Source of the DNA: UBA1715 sp045615765
Lineage (GTDB): Bacteria > Bacteroidota > Bacteroidia > Bacteroidales > UBA1715
Reading direction: 5' to 3'
DNA: 64,000 nt
Assembly: GCA_045615765.1 (NCBI GenBank)
Contig: JAZLFM010000034.1
Coordinates: 10,507-74,506 of the forward strand
In this document: positions 25,175-34,727 of the stretch, piece by piece
How positions within the stretch are numbered: the first letter of the stretch is position 1
How the letters are laid out: every line of letters begins with the position of its first letter
Program-made: the position numbers and the translations under genes
Notes under the pieces: model-generated
What the model saw: the letters and a program-made list of their open reading frames with translations, nothing else
Told to the model about the DNA's origin: nothing
Database searches by the model: none

Positions 25175-25702
25175 ATGAAAACATTTTTTGATTTAGCCCA
25201 AACTCGTAGAAGTACGAGAAAATTTAAGACAGATGCTGTTCCACAAGAAATACAAGAACAGTTACAAAAAATTGTTTTGATGTGTCCGGCCAGTAAGCGT
25301 GCTAATCCATGGGAATTTATTTTTGTAGAAGATAAACAAACATTGGAAGCAATTGCAACATGTAAGCAAATGGGTGCAGCTTTTGTGAAAGACGCTCCTT
25401 TAGCAGTCGTGGTCGTTGCCGACCCACAAAAAAGCGATGTGTGGATTGAAGATGCCTCAATTGCATCAACATATTTACACTTAGCGGCAGAAGACTTAGG
25501 TTTGGGCAGTTGCTGGGTTCAAATTCGTCGTCGTGGGAAGGAAAATGGCGAGGCAGCATCCGATGTGTTGAAGTCGCTCTTGAATATTCCTGAAAATTTA
25601 GAAGTCTTATCGGTTATTGCTATTGGTTACAAAGAAGAAGAACGCAAACCATTTGATTTGACTCGCTTACAATTAGAGAAAATACACAAGGAAACATTTT
25701 AA
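25175..25702 (+). CDS. Nitroreductase-family flavoprotein
   Basis: 175 residues. Arg-Arg-Ser-Thr-Arg-Lys-Phe near the N-terminus (FMN phosphate contact) and Ala-Ser-Ile-Ala-Ser-Thr-Tyr-Leu-His-Leu-Ala-Ala-Glu-Asp-Leu-Gly-Leu-Gly-Ser-Cys-Trp in the middle are family hallmarks. The C-terminus reads Ile-Ala-Ile-Gly-Tyr-Lys-Glu-Glu-Glu-Arg-Lys-Pro. It should bind FMN as a dimer in the cytoplasm; the substrate is unknown. It is 6 bp after the MetS-like peptide and so probably co-transcribed with the NSS transporter. Confidence 0.9.
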   Translation: MKTFFDLAQTRRSTRKFKTDAVPQEIQEQLQKIVLMCPASKRANPWEFIFVEDKQTLEAIATCKQMGAAFVKDAPLAVVVVADPQKSDVWIEDASIASTYLHLAAEDLGLGSCWVQIRRRGKENGEAASDVLKSLLNIPENLEVLSVIAIGYKEEERKPFDLTRLQLEKIHKETF

Positions 25703-25794
25703 TGCTCGTCTTGTGTTTTTGTGTAATTGTAGATTAAAATACAAATGTTACAAAGATATTTTTATATTTGTCTCAATAATAAAAAATAGAAATC

Positions 25795-26613
25795 ATGAAA
25801 GGTAAATACCAAAAACTAATCGTTATCGGAATTGTTACTGTCTTCTTTCTTATAGCATTTGGTAACAGTATGTTCATCAAGTTGGAAGCGACAGAACGTG
25901 GTGTGATTTTCCGTCAGTTTACTACAGGTTTGGACAAGGAAAATGTATATGAACCAGGTTTCCACGTAATTGCTCCATGGAACGACATGTATGTGTTCAA
26001 TGTAGCTGAACAAAAAATTGAAGAGACAATGGACGTGCTTGATAAAAATGGACTTTCTATCAACATCGAAATAACCGTTCGTTTTTATCCTATTTATAAT
26101 AGTGTAGGTTTCTTGTACGAACAATTCCGCACAGATTATGCAAATCTTTTGGTTATACCAGAAGTTCGTTCTTCTGTTCGACAAGTTGCTGGTCGTTATT
26201 CTGCAGAGGAAATTTATTCTACAAAACGTTCTGAAGTAGAACAAACAATTATTGACGAAGCAGGTAAAAAATTGCGTGACAACCACATAGAGATGAAAGC
26301 ATTGTTGATTCGTTCTATCAATTTGCCACAAGATATACGTCAAGCAATTGAAAATAAATTAAAACAAGAACAAGAGGCTCTTGCATATCAATTCCGTTTG
26401 GACAAGGAAAAATCTGAAGCAGAACGTAAACGAATTGCTGCAGAAGGTGAGGCTCGTGCAAACAATATCATTAACAATAGTTTGACACCAAACTTGTTAA
26501 AAATGAGAGGAATAGAAGCTACACTAGAGTTGAGCAAATCACAAAATTCTAAGACAGTGATTGTTGGTGGTGGCAGCAATGGTCTTCCTTTAATTCTTAA
26601 CTCAGAAAAATAA
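25795..26613 (+). CDS. Prohibitin-type SPFH/Band 7 protein
   Basis: 272 residues. Residues 1-24 form one N-terminal membrane anchor. The SPFH domain follows (about 28-195: Glu-Ala-Thr-Glu-Arg-Gly-Val-Ile-Phe-Arg-Gln-Phe, then Glu-Pro-Gly-Phe-His-Val-Ile-Ala-Pro-Trp). A helical, Lys/Glu/Ala-rich coiled-coil segment (about 190-240) contains the typical Ala-Glu-Gly-Glu-Ala-Arg-Ala. The end matches prohibitin homologues. Such proteins form large ring assemblies at the membrane, often near membrane proteases. A -7 element TATATTTG lies at 25763-25770 and a terminator follows, so it appears monocistronic. Confidence 0.9.
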   Translation: MKGKYQKLIVIGIVTVFFLIAFGNSMFIKLEATERGVIFRQFTTGLDKENVYEPGFHVIAPWNDMYVFNVAEQKIEETMDVLDKNGLSINIEITVRFYPIYNSVGFLYEQFRTDYANLLVIPEVRSSVRQVAGRYSAEEIYSTKRSEVEQTIIDEAGKKLRDNHIEMKALLIRSINLPQDIRQAIENKLKQEQEALAYQFRLDKEKSEAERKRIAAEGEARANNIINNSLTPNLLKMRGIEATLELSKSQNSKTVIVGGGSNGLPLILNSEK

Positions 26614-26632
26614 AAAAATACAAAGTTTTATA

Positions 26633-26672
26633 AAGCAGGCTATTTCAATACAATGAGATAGCCTGTTTTATT
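26633..26672 (+). terminator. Terminator of the SPFH gene
   Basis: AGCAGGCTAT (26634-26643) pairs with ATAGCCTGTT (26658-26667, one G-T pair), followed by TTTTATTTTT. Confidence 0.8.
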
Positions 26673-26696
26673 TTTGAAATAATTGTTAGATACAAC

Positions 26697-26725
26697 TTTG
26701 AGAATATCGGGTTTTTGTATCTTTG
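26697..26725 (+). promoter_or_regulatory. Promoter of the GH8 cluster
   Basis: TTTG at 26697-26700, a 17-bp spacer, then TATCTTTG at 26718-26725, a full match to the Bacteroidetes -33/-7 pattern. It leaves a leader of about 35 nt and excludes the longer frame from 26723. Confidence 0.65.
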
Positions 26726-26764
26726 CCTGTCATATTTAGGAAGAAATTAACAAAAATAAAAACT

Positions 26765-29734
26765 ATGAAAAAACTACTTTTAATTACATTGTGTATTACA
26801 ACAGCTATAGCGGGTATTTCACAGAATTTCCCGTTCCCTATGAACGAACAAGGATATTCGTATCCGTATGGTATTTCGGCTACAAGTCCAAGAAACTCAA
26901 GCATTCAAAGCAAGTTTGTTGCTTGGGATAAAGCATTGTATACAGAAAGTGGGGATTTTGGTCGAATAAAATTTGACAATACGCAATACACTGTTTCAGA
27001 GGGTGTTGCGTACGGTATGTTGATTTATGTATATATGGCAAATGCAACAAATACAAAATGTCAAGAACGTTTTGATAAATTGTATGCGTATTACAAAAAA
27101 TGGTCAGATTCTCATGGATTGATGCATTGGAAAATAGATGGTTTTTCATCTATTAATGGATACAATGCAGCAACCGATGCCGATGTTGATGTTGCGTTAG
27201 CTCTTTGTCTTGCCGCAAAACAATGGGAAAAATCTTCAAAATATGATTATGCGAAAGAAGCAGAAACAATTCTGAAGAATATTTACAATTATGAAGTTAC
27301 TTCAAAAACTATTGGTGGCAAAAGTGTAAAAGTCTTTAAACCAGGTGATGCATGGGATAGTTATGGAAACCCATGCTATTTTACGGTTGCATCAGTAGGC
27401 GTTTTTCAACAAGCGCAAGATGAATTGGGATTTACTACTACAAAGGATTGGGCTTCTGTTTACACAGGTTCTCATACATATTTGGAAAAATCACAAAAAA
27501 ATGGTGTTTGGCCTAACTGGGCAAAATGGGATGGATCTTTAGGTACTGGAAACAGTGGTGACGCTGATGATTTCGGTTGGGATGCGTGTCGTGTTCCTTG
27601 GCGTGTTGCTTGGGATTATGTATGGTTCGGTAATACAAGTAGCAAGAATATGATGGCCAAGACTATTGCTCTTTTGGATGCAAAAGGTTGGGCTAAAAGT
27701 CCAACATCAGTTGGATTTATGACGGGTTTGAATGGAAGTAGTTATACTTCTATTACAACATCACAATTCCCTGGTAATGTTTCGTGGACAGGTAGTGTTG
27801 GTTGTGCATTTATGACAGATGCAAGCCGTCAATCAAACCTTGATTCTTATTATAATCAAAATGTAAATGCCACAGGTGGTCCATATTATGCACAAACAAT
27901 TCAAATTTTGTACATGTTGACAATGAGTGGTAACGCGGCAAACTTCTATGATTGTGGCGGAAGTGCAACAGTAACTCCACCAGTGGTTTCTTCGGCAACT
28001 ACAGACGGAAAGGCTATCACTTTGACATGTTCAAAGAAAATGAATTCTTCAACAAATTATAGTGGTTTTACAGTGTATTTAAATGGTGTTGCTCAGTCAA
28101 ATGTAATCAGTTCCATGAGTGTTTCTGGTAGTGCTATTACCTTGAATTTGAAAAATATTACAGTTGAATCAGGTGATGCCGTTGCTGTATCATACAATGG
28201 CACTTATTTAACAAGTGAACAAGATGCGGCTCTTGGTTCTGTTGTAAAAATGACAGTTAAGAATAATATTCCTGGTGGAAATACTATTTTGGCAGATTGT
28301 GAAAATGGTGAGGTAACTTTACTTGGTGGCACATGGTATTCCTATGTTGGTGTAGGAACAGCTTCTCATAAAATTGAAACAGGTGGTGCTAATTCAACAA
28401 GTCATGCTGCTCATTTTACTTATTCTGGTGTTTCAGACTATTCCGGAATGGGTTTCAATATTTTGGATGAAGGTGATCCGTATGATTTGACAGGTTCAAC
28501 AGGTATTACTTTCTATCATAAAGGTAATGCTGCTACATTAGAGGTTGCGACTCCAACAACAAGTGATTATAGTCACCATGTTTATAGTGTTCCATCTCAT
28601 GCTAACTGGACTCCAGTTACTGTAAATTGGACAGACTTAACTGGACCAGGATGGGGAGCAGGAAATAGCATAGATTTTAATGAAGGAAAATTGTATTCGG
28701 AAGTAATAAAATTCCAATGGAAAGTTACAGGCTCAGGAGATTTCTATATTGACGAAGTTACTTTAATTGGAAAAACTATTGCAGCTTCTTCTGCAGACAA
28801 ATCTGCTTTAGAGAAAACGCTTGCATCAGCTAATTCATTATATGGTGCGGCAACAACCGATATGTATCCTCAATCGGCTATTACCACTTTCTATAAAGCA
28901 ATTGATGCTGCAGCAACAGTAAATATGAATGCTTCAGCGACACAAACAGAAGTAGATAATGCAAATACAACATTAACAAAAGCTATCGCTACATTTAAGG
29001 CTGCTGCTTATGCCGATAAATCTGCATTATCAAAAGCGATAGCTTCTGCTACAACTGTAAGCAAAGGTGCTGTAGTTGGAACTGCAAATGGTCAGTATCC
29101 ACAATCTGCTAAAAATGAACTTGATGCTGCAATAGCTGCTGCACAAACTACGTATAACAAAACAGGTTTGACTGCAAGTGAAGTTTCGGCAGCTGTGACA
29201 ACATTAAATAATGCAGTAACAACATTCAAGAATTCTGTAAATTCTTCAGTTGACAAGGGTGGCTTGAAAGATATTATCGATAGAGCTACAAATATCCTTG
29301 CTACAACTACGGCCGGAACTGCTGCAGGACAATATTCTGCAACAAGTCGTACAGCTCTTGAATCTGCTTTAAAGACGGCAAATACAACGTACAATAATGC
29401 TTCTGCTACACAATCAACAGTGACTACTCAAACTAATTCTTTAGTGTCGGCATATAATGCATATTTGGCATCGAAAGTTACAGAAACAGCTGTTGATGAT
29501 GTAGTATTCGAAATGAATGTGTATCCAAATCCATGTTCTGATGTCTTGAATATAACTTCTACGGAAGACATACAATATGTCCGTTTTGTAAGCGTTGCTG
29601 GCGTAAAGACTGTTGTTGAAGTAGGCCAAACATCTGCTCAAATAGATGTGACTTCTCTTGCAAAGGGATTCTATTCTTTACAAGTAGTTTTCGCAGAAGG
29701 AAAAATTAAGACAACAAAATTCATAAAGAAATAA
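26765..29734 (+). CDS. Secreted GH8 endo-glycanase with CBM and T9SS sorting domain (paralogue 1)
   Basis: 989 residues from the ATG at 26765. Signal peptide 1-19. A GH8 catalytic domain at about 21-395 has general acid Glu79 in Val-Ser-Glu-Gly-Val-Ala-Tyr-Gly-Met, Ala-Thr-Asp-Ala-Asp with Asp138, and Asp273 in Gly-Trp-Asp-Ala-Cys-Arg-Val-Pro-Trp, the base position of cellulase-type GH8 enzymes. An Ig-like SbsA-type domain (about 405-500), a CBM11-like beta-sandwich (about 505-675), three helical FIVAR-like modules (about 678-910) and a T9SS type A tail (Val-Tyr-Pro-Asn-Pro-Cys, end Lys-Phe-Ile-Lys-Lys) follow. GH8 enzymes cleave beta-1,4-glucan, mixed-linkage glucan, xylan or chitosan; which one is not decided here. 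Two paralogues follow at once. Confidence 0.92.
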   Translation: MKKLLLITLCITTAIAGISQNFPFPMNEQGYSYPYGISATSPRNSSIQSKFVAWDKALYTESGDFGRIKFDNTQYTVSEGVAYGMLIYVYMANATNTKCQERFDKLYAYYKKWSDSHGLMHWKIDGFSSINGYNAATDADVDVALALCLAAKQWEKSSKYDYAKEAETILKNIYNYEVTSKTIGGKSVKVFKPGDAWDSYGNPCYFTVASVGVFQQAQDELGFTTTKDWASVYTGSHTYLEKSQKNGVWPNWAKWDGSLGTGNSGDADDFGWDACRVPWRVAWDYVWFGNTSSKNMMAKTIALLDAKGWAKSPTSVGFMTGLNGSSYTSITTSQFPGNVSWTGSVGCAFMTDASRQSNLDSYYNQNVNATGGPYYAQTIQILYMLTMSGNAANFYDCGGSATVTPPVVSSATTDGKAITLTCSKKMNSSTNYSGFTVYLNGVAQSNVISSMSVSGSAITLNLKNITVESGDAVAVSYNGTYLTSEQDAALGSVVKMTVKNNIPGGNTILADCENGEVTLLGGTWYSYVGVGTASHKIETGGANSTSHAAHFTYSGVSDYSGMGFNILDEGDPYDLTGSTGITFYHKGNAATLEVATPTTSDYSHHVYSVPSHANWTPVTVNWTDLTGPGWGAGNSIDFNEGKLYSEVIKFQWKVTGSGDFYIDEVTLIGKTIAASSADKSALEKTLASANSLYGAATTDMYPQSAITTFYKAIDAAATVNMNASATQTEVDNANTTLTKAIATFKAAAYADKSALSKAIASATTVSKGAVVGTANGQYPQSAKNELDAAIAAAQTTYNKTGLTASEVSAAVTTLNNAVTTFKNSVNSSVDKGGLKDIIDRATNILATTTAGTAAGQYSATSRTALESALKTANTTYNNASATQSTVTTQTNSLVSAYNAYLASKVTETAVDDVVFEMNVYPNPCSDVLNITSTEDIQYVRFVSVAGVKTVVEVGQTSAQIDVTSLAKGFYSLQVVFAEGKIKTTKFIKK

Positions 29735-29738
29735 TGAT

Positions 29739-31685
29739 ATGAGAAAATTAGTTTCACTAATTGTGGGAGTTTCTATGGTTTTGTGCAGTTTTGCACAGAA
29801 CTTCCCATTTCCTATGAATGAACACGGATACAGCTATCCGTATGGTATTACACCAACTACATTGAATAACGAAAATATCCAAAGCAAATTCGAAGCTTGG
29901 GAGAAGGCGTTGTGGGATGAAAAAGGAGAATTTGGCCGTATTAAGTACGACGATAAAGTTTCTACTGTGAGCGAGGGTGTTGCATATGGTATGTTGATTT
30001 ATGTGTTTATGGCCAATGAAACAAATACACAATGCCAAGATCACTTCGATAAATTGTATGCGTATTACAAAAATTGGGCAAATAAAAATGGCTTGATGAA
30101 CTGGAAAATCACGGGTTTCTCTAGTGTTGCTGAAGGTGGTTTTGGTGGAGCTACCGATGCTGATTTAGATGTTGGATTGGCGTTGTGTTTAGCTGCAAAA
30201 CAATGGGGTTCATCTGATAAATTCAATTACTCTTTGGAGGCAGAGCAGATTTTAACTAGTATTTATAGCTATGAAACATTTACTAACAATAAATTTCAAT
30301 GGTTGAAGTCTGGCGATACATGGAATGATGTTGGTAACCCTTGTTATTTTACAGTTGCTTCTATTGGAGTATATGATCAAGCACAGTCATCTTTAGGATT
30401 TGGTGTAAAGATGAACTGGTCAAAAATCCATACAGATTGTTTTGAATATTTGAGAATTTCAGAAAGAAATGGTGTGTGGCCAAACTGGAGCAAATGGGAT
30501 GGAACTCCATCTTGGCGTCCATGGTTAAAAGACGAAAAAACTCAATGGGATGAACAACAATTTGGTTGGGATGCTTGCCGTGTTCCATGGCGTATTGCTT
30601 GGGATTATGTATGGTTTGGTACACAGGACAGTAAAGATTTAGCTTCTAAAACCCTTGCGATGTTGGATACAAAAGGGTGGACTAAAAGTCCTACATCGGT
30701 AGGATATTTTGAAGGCTTGGACAAAGAGGGCTATGAAAATATTAAAATCCCTTCTAGTATGGGTTATAGTGCTGGTAATGTTGCATGGACTGGTAGTGTT
30801 GCTTGTTCATTTATGACGGATGCAGATAGACAAGAGAGTCTTGACAAATATTATGATCATGTTTCAAAAACATATGCAGGACCATATTATGCACAAACTC
30901 TTCAGGTTTTGTATTTGTTGACATTATCGGGTAATGCTGCAAATTTCTATGCTGTTAATGCTACGGATGAAAAAGAAACTTTGAAGACTGTAATTGAAAA
31001 AGCAACTTATGTAAAAAATTCAGTCGTAGTTGGTAATGGTAATGGTGAATATAAACAATCTGTTGTTGATGTATTGGCTTCTGCAATTTCTGCTGCGGAA
31101 CAAAAATATAAAGATTCGTCTTTGACAAGCGATCAGATACAAACTGCCATTACAGATTTAAATAGTGCTATTTCAACATTCATGAAAAGTGTGAATGTTG
31201 TTGCAGATATAGCAGAATTGAAAAAATACATTGATATGGCGACTGAGATTCTTGCGACAACATCTGCAGGAACTGCAGCAGGTCAATATTCTGCAGATAA
31301 ACGTACTTCGTTAGAATCAAAATTAGCAGCCGCAAATAAGCAGTATAATTTGGAAACAGCAAAACAAGCAAATGTTGATGCAGCAGCTCAATCATTAAAA
31401 CTTGCCTATAATAGTTATGTTGATTCAAAAGTTTCAACTGCTATAGATGATGTAGAATTTGTTTTAAATGTATTCCCTAATCCTTGTACTAACATTTTGA
31501 ACATTGTTTCTAATGAAACAATAGCATTAGTAAATATTGTTTCATTGTCTGGTGTAAAAACAACAGTTGAAGTAGAACAAACATCTGCCCAAATAGATGT
31601 ATCGTCTCTTGCAACAGGAACATATTTATTGCAAGTTTCATTTGCGAATGGTACTGTTGAAAAAACGAAATTCGTGAAAAAATAG
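29739..31685 (+). CDS. Secreted GH8 endo-glycanase with T9SS sorting domain (paralogue 2)
   Basis: 648 residues. Signal peptide 1-19, then a mature start Asn-Phe-Pro-Phe-Pro-Met-Asn-Glu almost the same as in paralogue 1. The GH8 domain (about 21-405) keeps Glu79, the Ala-Thr-Asp-Ala-Asp motif and Gly-Trp-Asp-Ala-Cys-Arg-Val-Pro-Trp. It lacks the Ig-like and CBM domains of paralogue 1, going straight to two FIVAR-like helical modules (about 408-565) and a T9SS type A tail. It starts 4 bp after paralogue 1 and shares its promoter. A strong terminator follows. The simpler architecture suggests a form for soluble or already opened substrate; this is inference. Confidence 0.92.
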   Translation: MRKLVSLIVGVSMVLCSFAQNFPFPMNEHGYSYPYGITPTTLNNENIQSKFEAWEKALWDEKGEFGRIKYDDKVSTVSEGVAYGMLIYVFMANETNTQCQDHFDKLYAYYKNWANKNGLMNWKITGFSSVAEGGFGGATDADLDVGLALCLAAKQWGSSDKFNYSLEAEQILTSIYSYETFTNNKFQWLKSGDTWNDVGNPCYFTVASIGVYDQAQSSLGFGVKMNWSKIHTDCFEYLRISERNGVWPNWSKWDGTPSWRPWLKDEKTQWDEQQFGWDACRVPWRIAWDYVWFGTQDSKDLASKTLAMLDTKGWTKSPTSVGYFEGLDKEGYENIKIPSSMGYSAGNVAWTGSVACSFMTDADRQESLDKYYDHVSKTYAGPYYAQTLQVLYLLTLSGNAANFYAVNATDEKETLKTVIEKATYVKNSVVVGNGNGEYKQSVVDVLASAISAAEQKYKDSSLTSDQIQTAITDLNSAISTFMKSVNVVADIAELKKYIDMATEILATTSAGTAAGQYSADKRTSLESKLAAANKQYNLETAKQANVDAAAQSLKLAYNSYVDSKVSTAIDDVEFVLNVFPNPCTNILNIVSNETIALVNIVSLSGVKTTVEVEQTSAQIDVSSLATGTYLLQVSFANGTVEKTKFVKK

Positions 31686-31712
31686 CACTTTGTGTATCTT
31701 AGACACTTCTAG

Positions 31713-31747
31713 AATGCCGATAAACAGGAATGTTTGTCGGCATTTTT
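31713..31747 (+). terminator. Terminator after GH8 paralogue 2
   Basis: AATGCCGATAAACA (31713-31726), loop GGAA, TGTTTGTCGGCATT (31731-31744) with one G-T pair, then a T run. Confidence 0.88.
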
Positions 31748-31928
31748 TGTTTTTATAATCCGTTTTTTTGTGAATAGTTTCTGGTTAAATTTTTTTTCGT
31801 TGTATATCCGTCAATACTGCGTAAAATGCTAAAAGTGTATAGTTTACAATAATTAAAAATACTATTGAAAGCCTTTGTCAAATCAAATGTTTTATTGTTT
31901 TTTTGTAGCACGAAAATTTAGAGAATTT

Positions 31929-34667
31929 ATGAAGAAAATATTTTTATTCCTTGTTGGAACAGTTTTAAGTATTTGTTGTTTTGCACAACAATTTCCATTC
32001 CCGATGAATCAGCATTCGTACAAATATTCGTATGGAATATTGCCAACCAATGTCGATAATGAGAAAATACAATCAAAGTTCTCGACTTGGAACAAGAATA
32101 TGTACATAGAAAGTGCAGATGGTCAGTTTGGGCGTATTCGTTTTGATGATATTAAATATACTGTTAGTGAAGGTATAGGTTACGGTATGTTGATATACGT
32201 TTACATGGCTAATGAAACAAATAATTTCTGTCAAGATCACTTTGATAAGTTGTATGCTTACTATAAAAAATGGAGCAATGGCAATGGCGTCATGAACTGG
32301 AAAATTGAAGGATTCGAAAGAGTAAATGGATACAATGGTGCTACTGATGCTGATTTGGATGTTGCTTTGGCGTTATGCTTGGCGGCAAAACAATGGGGAT
32401 ATTCTTCAAGCTTCTCGTATGCAGATGAGGCAGAAAATTTATTGAATGCTATATATAACAAAGAAGTTGGTACTCATACTGTTGATGGTGACTTGTTAAC
32501 TTTGATTAACCCTGGTGATAGTTGGGTTAGTATAGCTAATCCTTGCTATTTTACAATAGCGTCGGTTGGCGTATATGATCAAACTCAAAAGTATTTTTCT
32601 TTCTCAAAACAAAATGATTGGGAAAAAGTATATGATGATAGTCATATATTCTTGCAAAAATCTCAACGTAATGGCTTGTGGCCAAACTGGAGCAATTGGG
32701 ATGGCACTCCATGCAATAGAGGTTCATATGATCCGTCATCTATGGATTTTGGTTGGGATGCCTGTCGTACACCTTGGCGAGTTGGTATGGATTATTTATG
32801 GTATGGAACAGAAAGTAGCAAAGCAATGCTACAGAAAACTCTTACATTTATGGAAGCTAAAAATATGTTAGATGCTCCTGTCCGTGCCGGTTTCTATTCA
32901 AACTTGGATGCGGAAGATCCTGCTGATGTAGTTTATGAAGGTAATGGAGGAATGTCTGCATTTATTGGTTCCTATGCTTGTGCTCTTATGCTAGATGAAT
33001 CAACAAAAGAAAATTTAGATATGTATTACAATCGTTTGAAGAATAATCTAGAAAGTCCATATTATTCTCCTACGTTGCAAATACTGTATTTGTTGACAGT
33101 ATCTGGTAATGCAGCTAATTTCTATGATTTGGAAGAATGTGCTCCACAGATTATAGTTAATCCTGTAATTACTTCTATTTCGACAGATGGTACGACGATA
33201 GAAATTGCGTGTTCAAAAGAGATGAAAGAATCTTGTTCTGATTTCTCTGACTTCACATTGTATATTGACGGTAATGAACAGGAAAATCCTTTTGCTTCAA
33301 TGACAATTTCAGGAGCAAAGATTTCTTTGAACTTGAACGAGTTGACAATTACTGAAAAGTCAAGCTTGGCGCTTTCGTATGCAGGAAAAGAAATAACAAG
33401 CAAACAAGGTGGAATCCTTGGAGGTATTGTTAAGTTCCCTGTTACAAATGATGTATTTGTAGTAGGAGGCAATACTATTTTAGCAGATTGTGAAGATGGT
33501 CAAAATACTACATTAGGTGGCGGTTGGTATTCTTATTCCGATGGTTCAACTCAATCGTATGAGATGGTTGCGGGCGGTGCAAATGAAACCGAAACGGCCG
33601 TACACTTTACTTTCTCGAATGTAAAGAGTTATGTTGGTGTTGGCTTTAATGTCCTTCCTGCTGAAAATCCGTTGAATTGTACGGGTTCTACGGGTATAAG
33701 TTTCTACCATAAAGGCGATGCTTGTGTTTTAGAAGCAAAATCGGTTACAAAAAGAAATGCCAATTATTCTTATCAGACTTATGCAATCGAAGCACACGAA
33801 GATTGGACATTGGTTGAATTGCCTTGGGAAACAATTGCTGAAGATTTTGTTACAAGCGGTTATGTTACTGAGGTAACAGGTTTCCAATGGAAAGAAGTAA
33901 CTGGTTCAGGAAGTTTTTCTATCGATGAAGTAGTGCTTGTAGGTCGAAGTATTGCCACATCGGTAATGGATAGAGTATTTTTAGAAACTGCTCTTGTTGA
34001 GGCAAATGCATTATATTCAAAATCTTCAACTGAAAAATACCCTCAAACAGCTATTGATGCATTAGCAGAGGCAATCGGAGTAGCTGCGGATGTTAATATG
34101 GCTTCAACATCTACTCGTACAATTATCGATACTGCTACAGCAGTTCTTAATAGAGCAATTGCTGAATTTAAAACAAAAGCATATGGCGACAAGACAGCTT
34201 TGGACAAGGCTATAAAAGATGCACAAACGGTTGCAGATGCTGCTGTTGTTGGTGCGGAAACAGGTATGTATAGCGCAGAATCTAAGGCTGCATTGGAAGA
34301 AGCTATTGCAACTGCACAAACTCAATTCGAAACATTTGGCTTATTTGCTGATGAAATAGCAGATGCAGTACGTGTTTTACAACAAGCAGTGAAAGCGTTT
34401 ACGGCATCGGTAATTAAAACAGATGTTGCTGATCAACTTATTTCTGTTTCATTGTTCCCAAATCCTTGTACCGATTTTGTAAACATTATTGCAGACAAAG
34501 AAATTGAAAAAGTTTCTATCTATAGTTTGAACTCTCTTGTTAGTGTGGTTGAAGCACATTCAACAATGATAGAAATTCCAGTTTCTCAATTATCATGTGG
34601 GGTTTATACAGTACAAGTTTGTCTTAAAGACGGAAATGTGAAAACTCAGTCTTTCGTGAAAAGATAG
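31929..34667 (+). CDS. Secreted GH8 endo-glycanase with CBM and T9SS sorting domain (paralogue 3)
   Basis: 912 residues from the ATG at 31929, where a signal peptide (1-19) begins; the frame is open 54 bp further upstream. The domain order copies paralogue 1: GH8 (about 21-400, Glu81 in Val-Ser-Glu-Gly-Ile-Gly-Tyr-Gly-Met, Gly-Trp-Asp-Ala-Cys-Arg-Thr-Pro-Trp), Ig-like (about 410-510), CBM11-like (about 515-675), two FIVAR-like helical modules and a T9SS type A tail (Leu-Phe-Pro-Asn-Pro-Cys). It has its own leader after the terminator at 31713-31747. It is probably an older duplicate than the 1-2 pair, as its sequence is more divergent. Confidence 0.92.
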   Translation: MKKIFLFLVGTVLSICCFAQQFPFPMNQHSYKYSYGILPTNVDNEKIQSKFSTWNKNMYIESADGQFGRIRFDDIKYTVSEGIGYGMLIYVYMANETNNFCQDHFDKLYAYYKKWSNGNGVMNWKIEGFERVNGYNGATDADLDVALALCLAAKQWGYSSSFSYADEAENLLNAIYNKEVGTHTVDGDLLTLINPGDSWVSIANPCYFTIASVGVYDQTQKYFSFSKQNDWEKVYDDSHIFLQKSQRNGLWPNWSNWDGTPCNRGSYDPSSMDFGWDACRTPWRVGMDYLWYGTESSKAMLQKTLTFMEAKNMLDAPVRAGFYSNLDAEDPADVVYEGNGGMSAFIGSYACALMLDESTKENLDMYYNRLKNNLESPYYSPTLQILYLLTVSGNAANFYDLEECAPQIIVNPVITSISTDGTTIEIACSKEMKESCSDFSDFTLYIDGNEQENPFASMTISGAKISLNLNELTITEKSSLALSYAGKEITSKQGGILGGIVKFPVTNDVFVVGGNTILADCEDGQNTTLGGGWYSYSDGSTQSYEMVAGGANETETAVHFTFSNVKSYVGVGFNVLPAENPLNCTGSTGISFYHKGDACVLEAKSVTKRNANYSYQTYAIEAHEDWTLVELPWETIAEDFVTSGYVTEVTGFQWKEVTGSGSFSIDEVVLVGRSIATSVMDRVFLETALVEANALYSKSSTEKYPQTAIDALAEAIGVAADVNMASTSTRTIIDTATAVLNRAIAEFKTKAYGDKTALDKAIKDAQTVADAAVVGAETGMYSAESKAALEEAIATAQTQFETFGLFADEIADAVRVLQQAVKAFTASVIKTDVADQLISVSLFPNPCTDFVNIIADKEIEKVSIYSLNSLVSVVEAHSTMIEIPVSQLSCGVYTVQVCLKDGNVKTQSFVKR

Positions 34668-34690
34668 TTTGTTATAAATGTGTGATATGA

Positions 34691-34725
34691 AAAGGAATTG
34701 TATAGAAATATGCAATTCCTTTTTT
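34691..34725. terminator. Terminator between GH8 paralogue 3 and birA
   Basis: AAAGGAATTG (34691-34700) pairs with CAATTCCTTT (34713-34722), followed by TTTT. It can serve both convergent genes. Confidence 0.82.
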
Positions 34726-34727
34726 GT

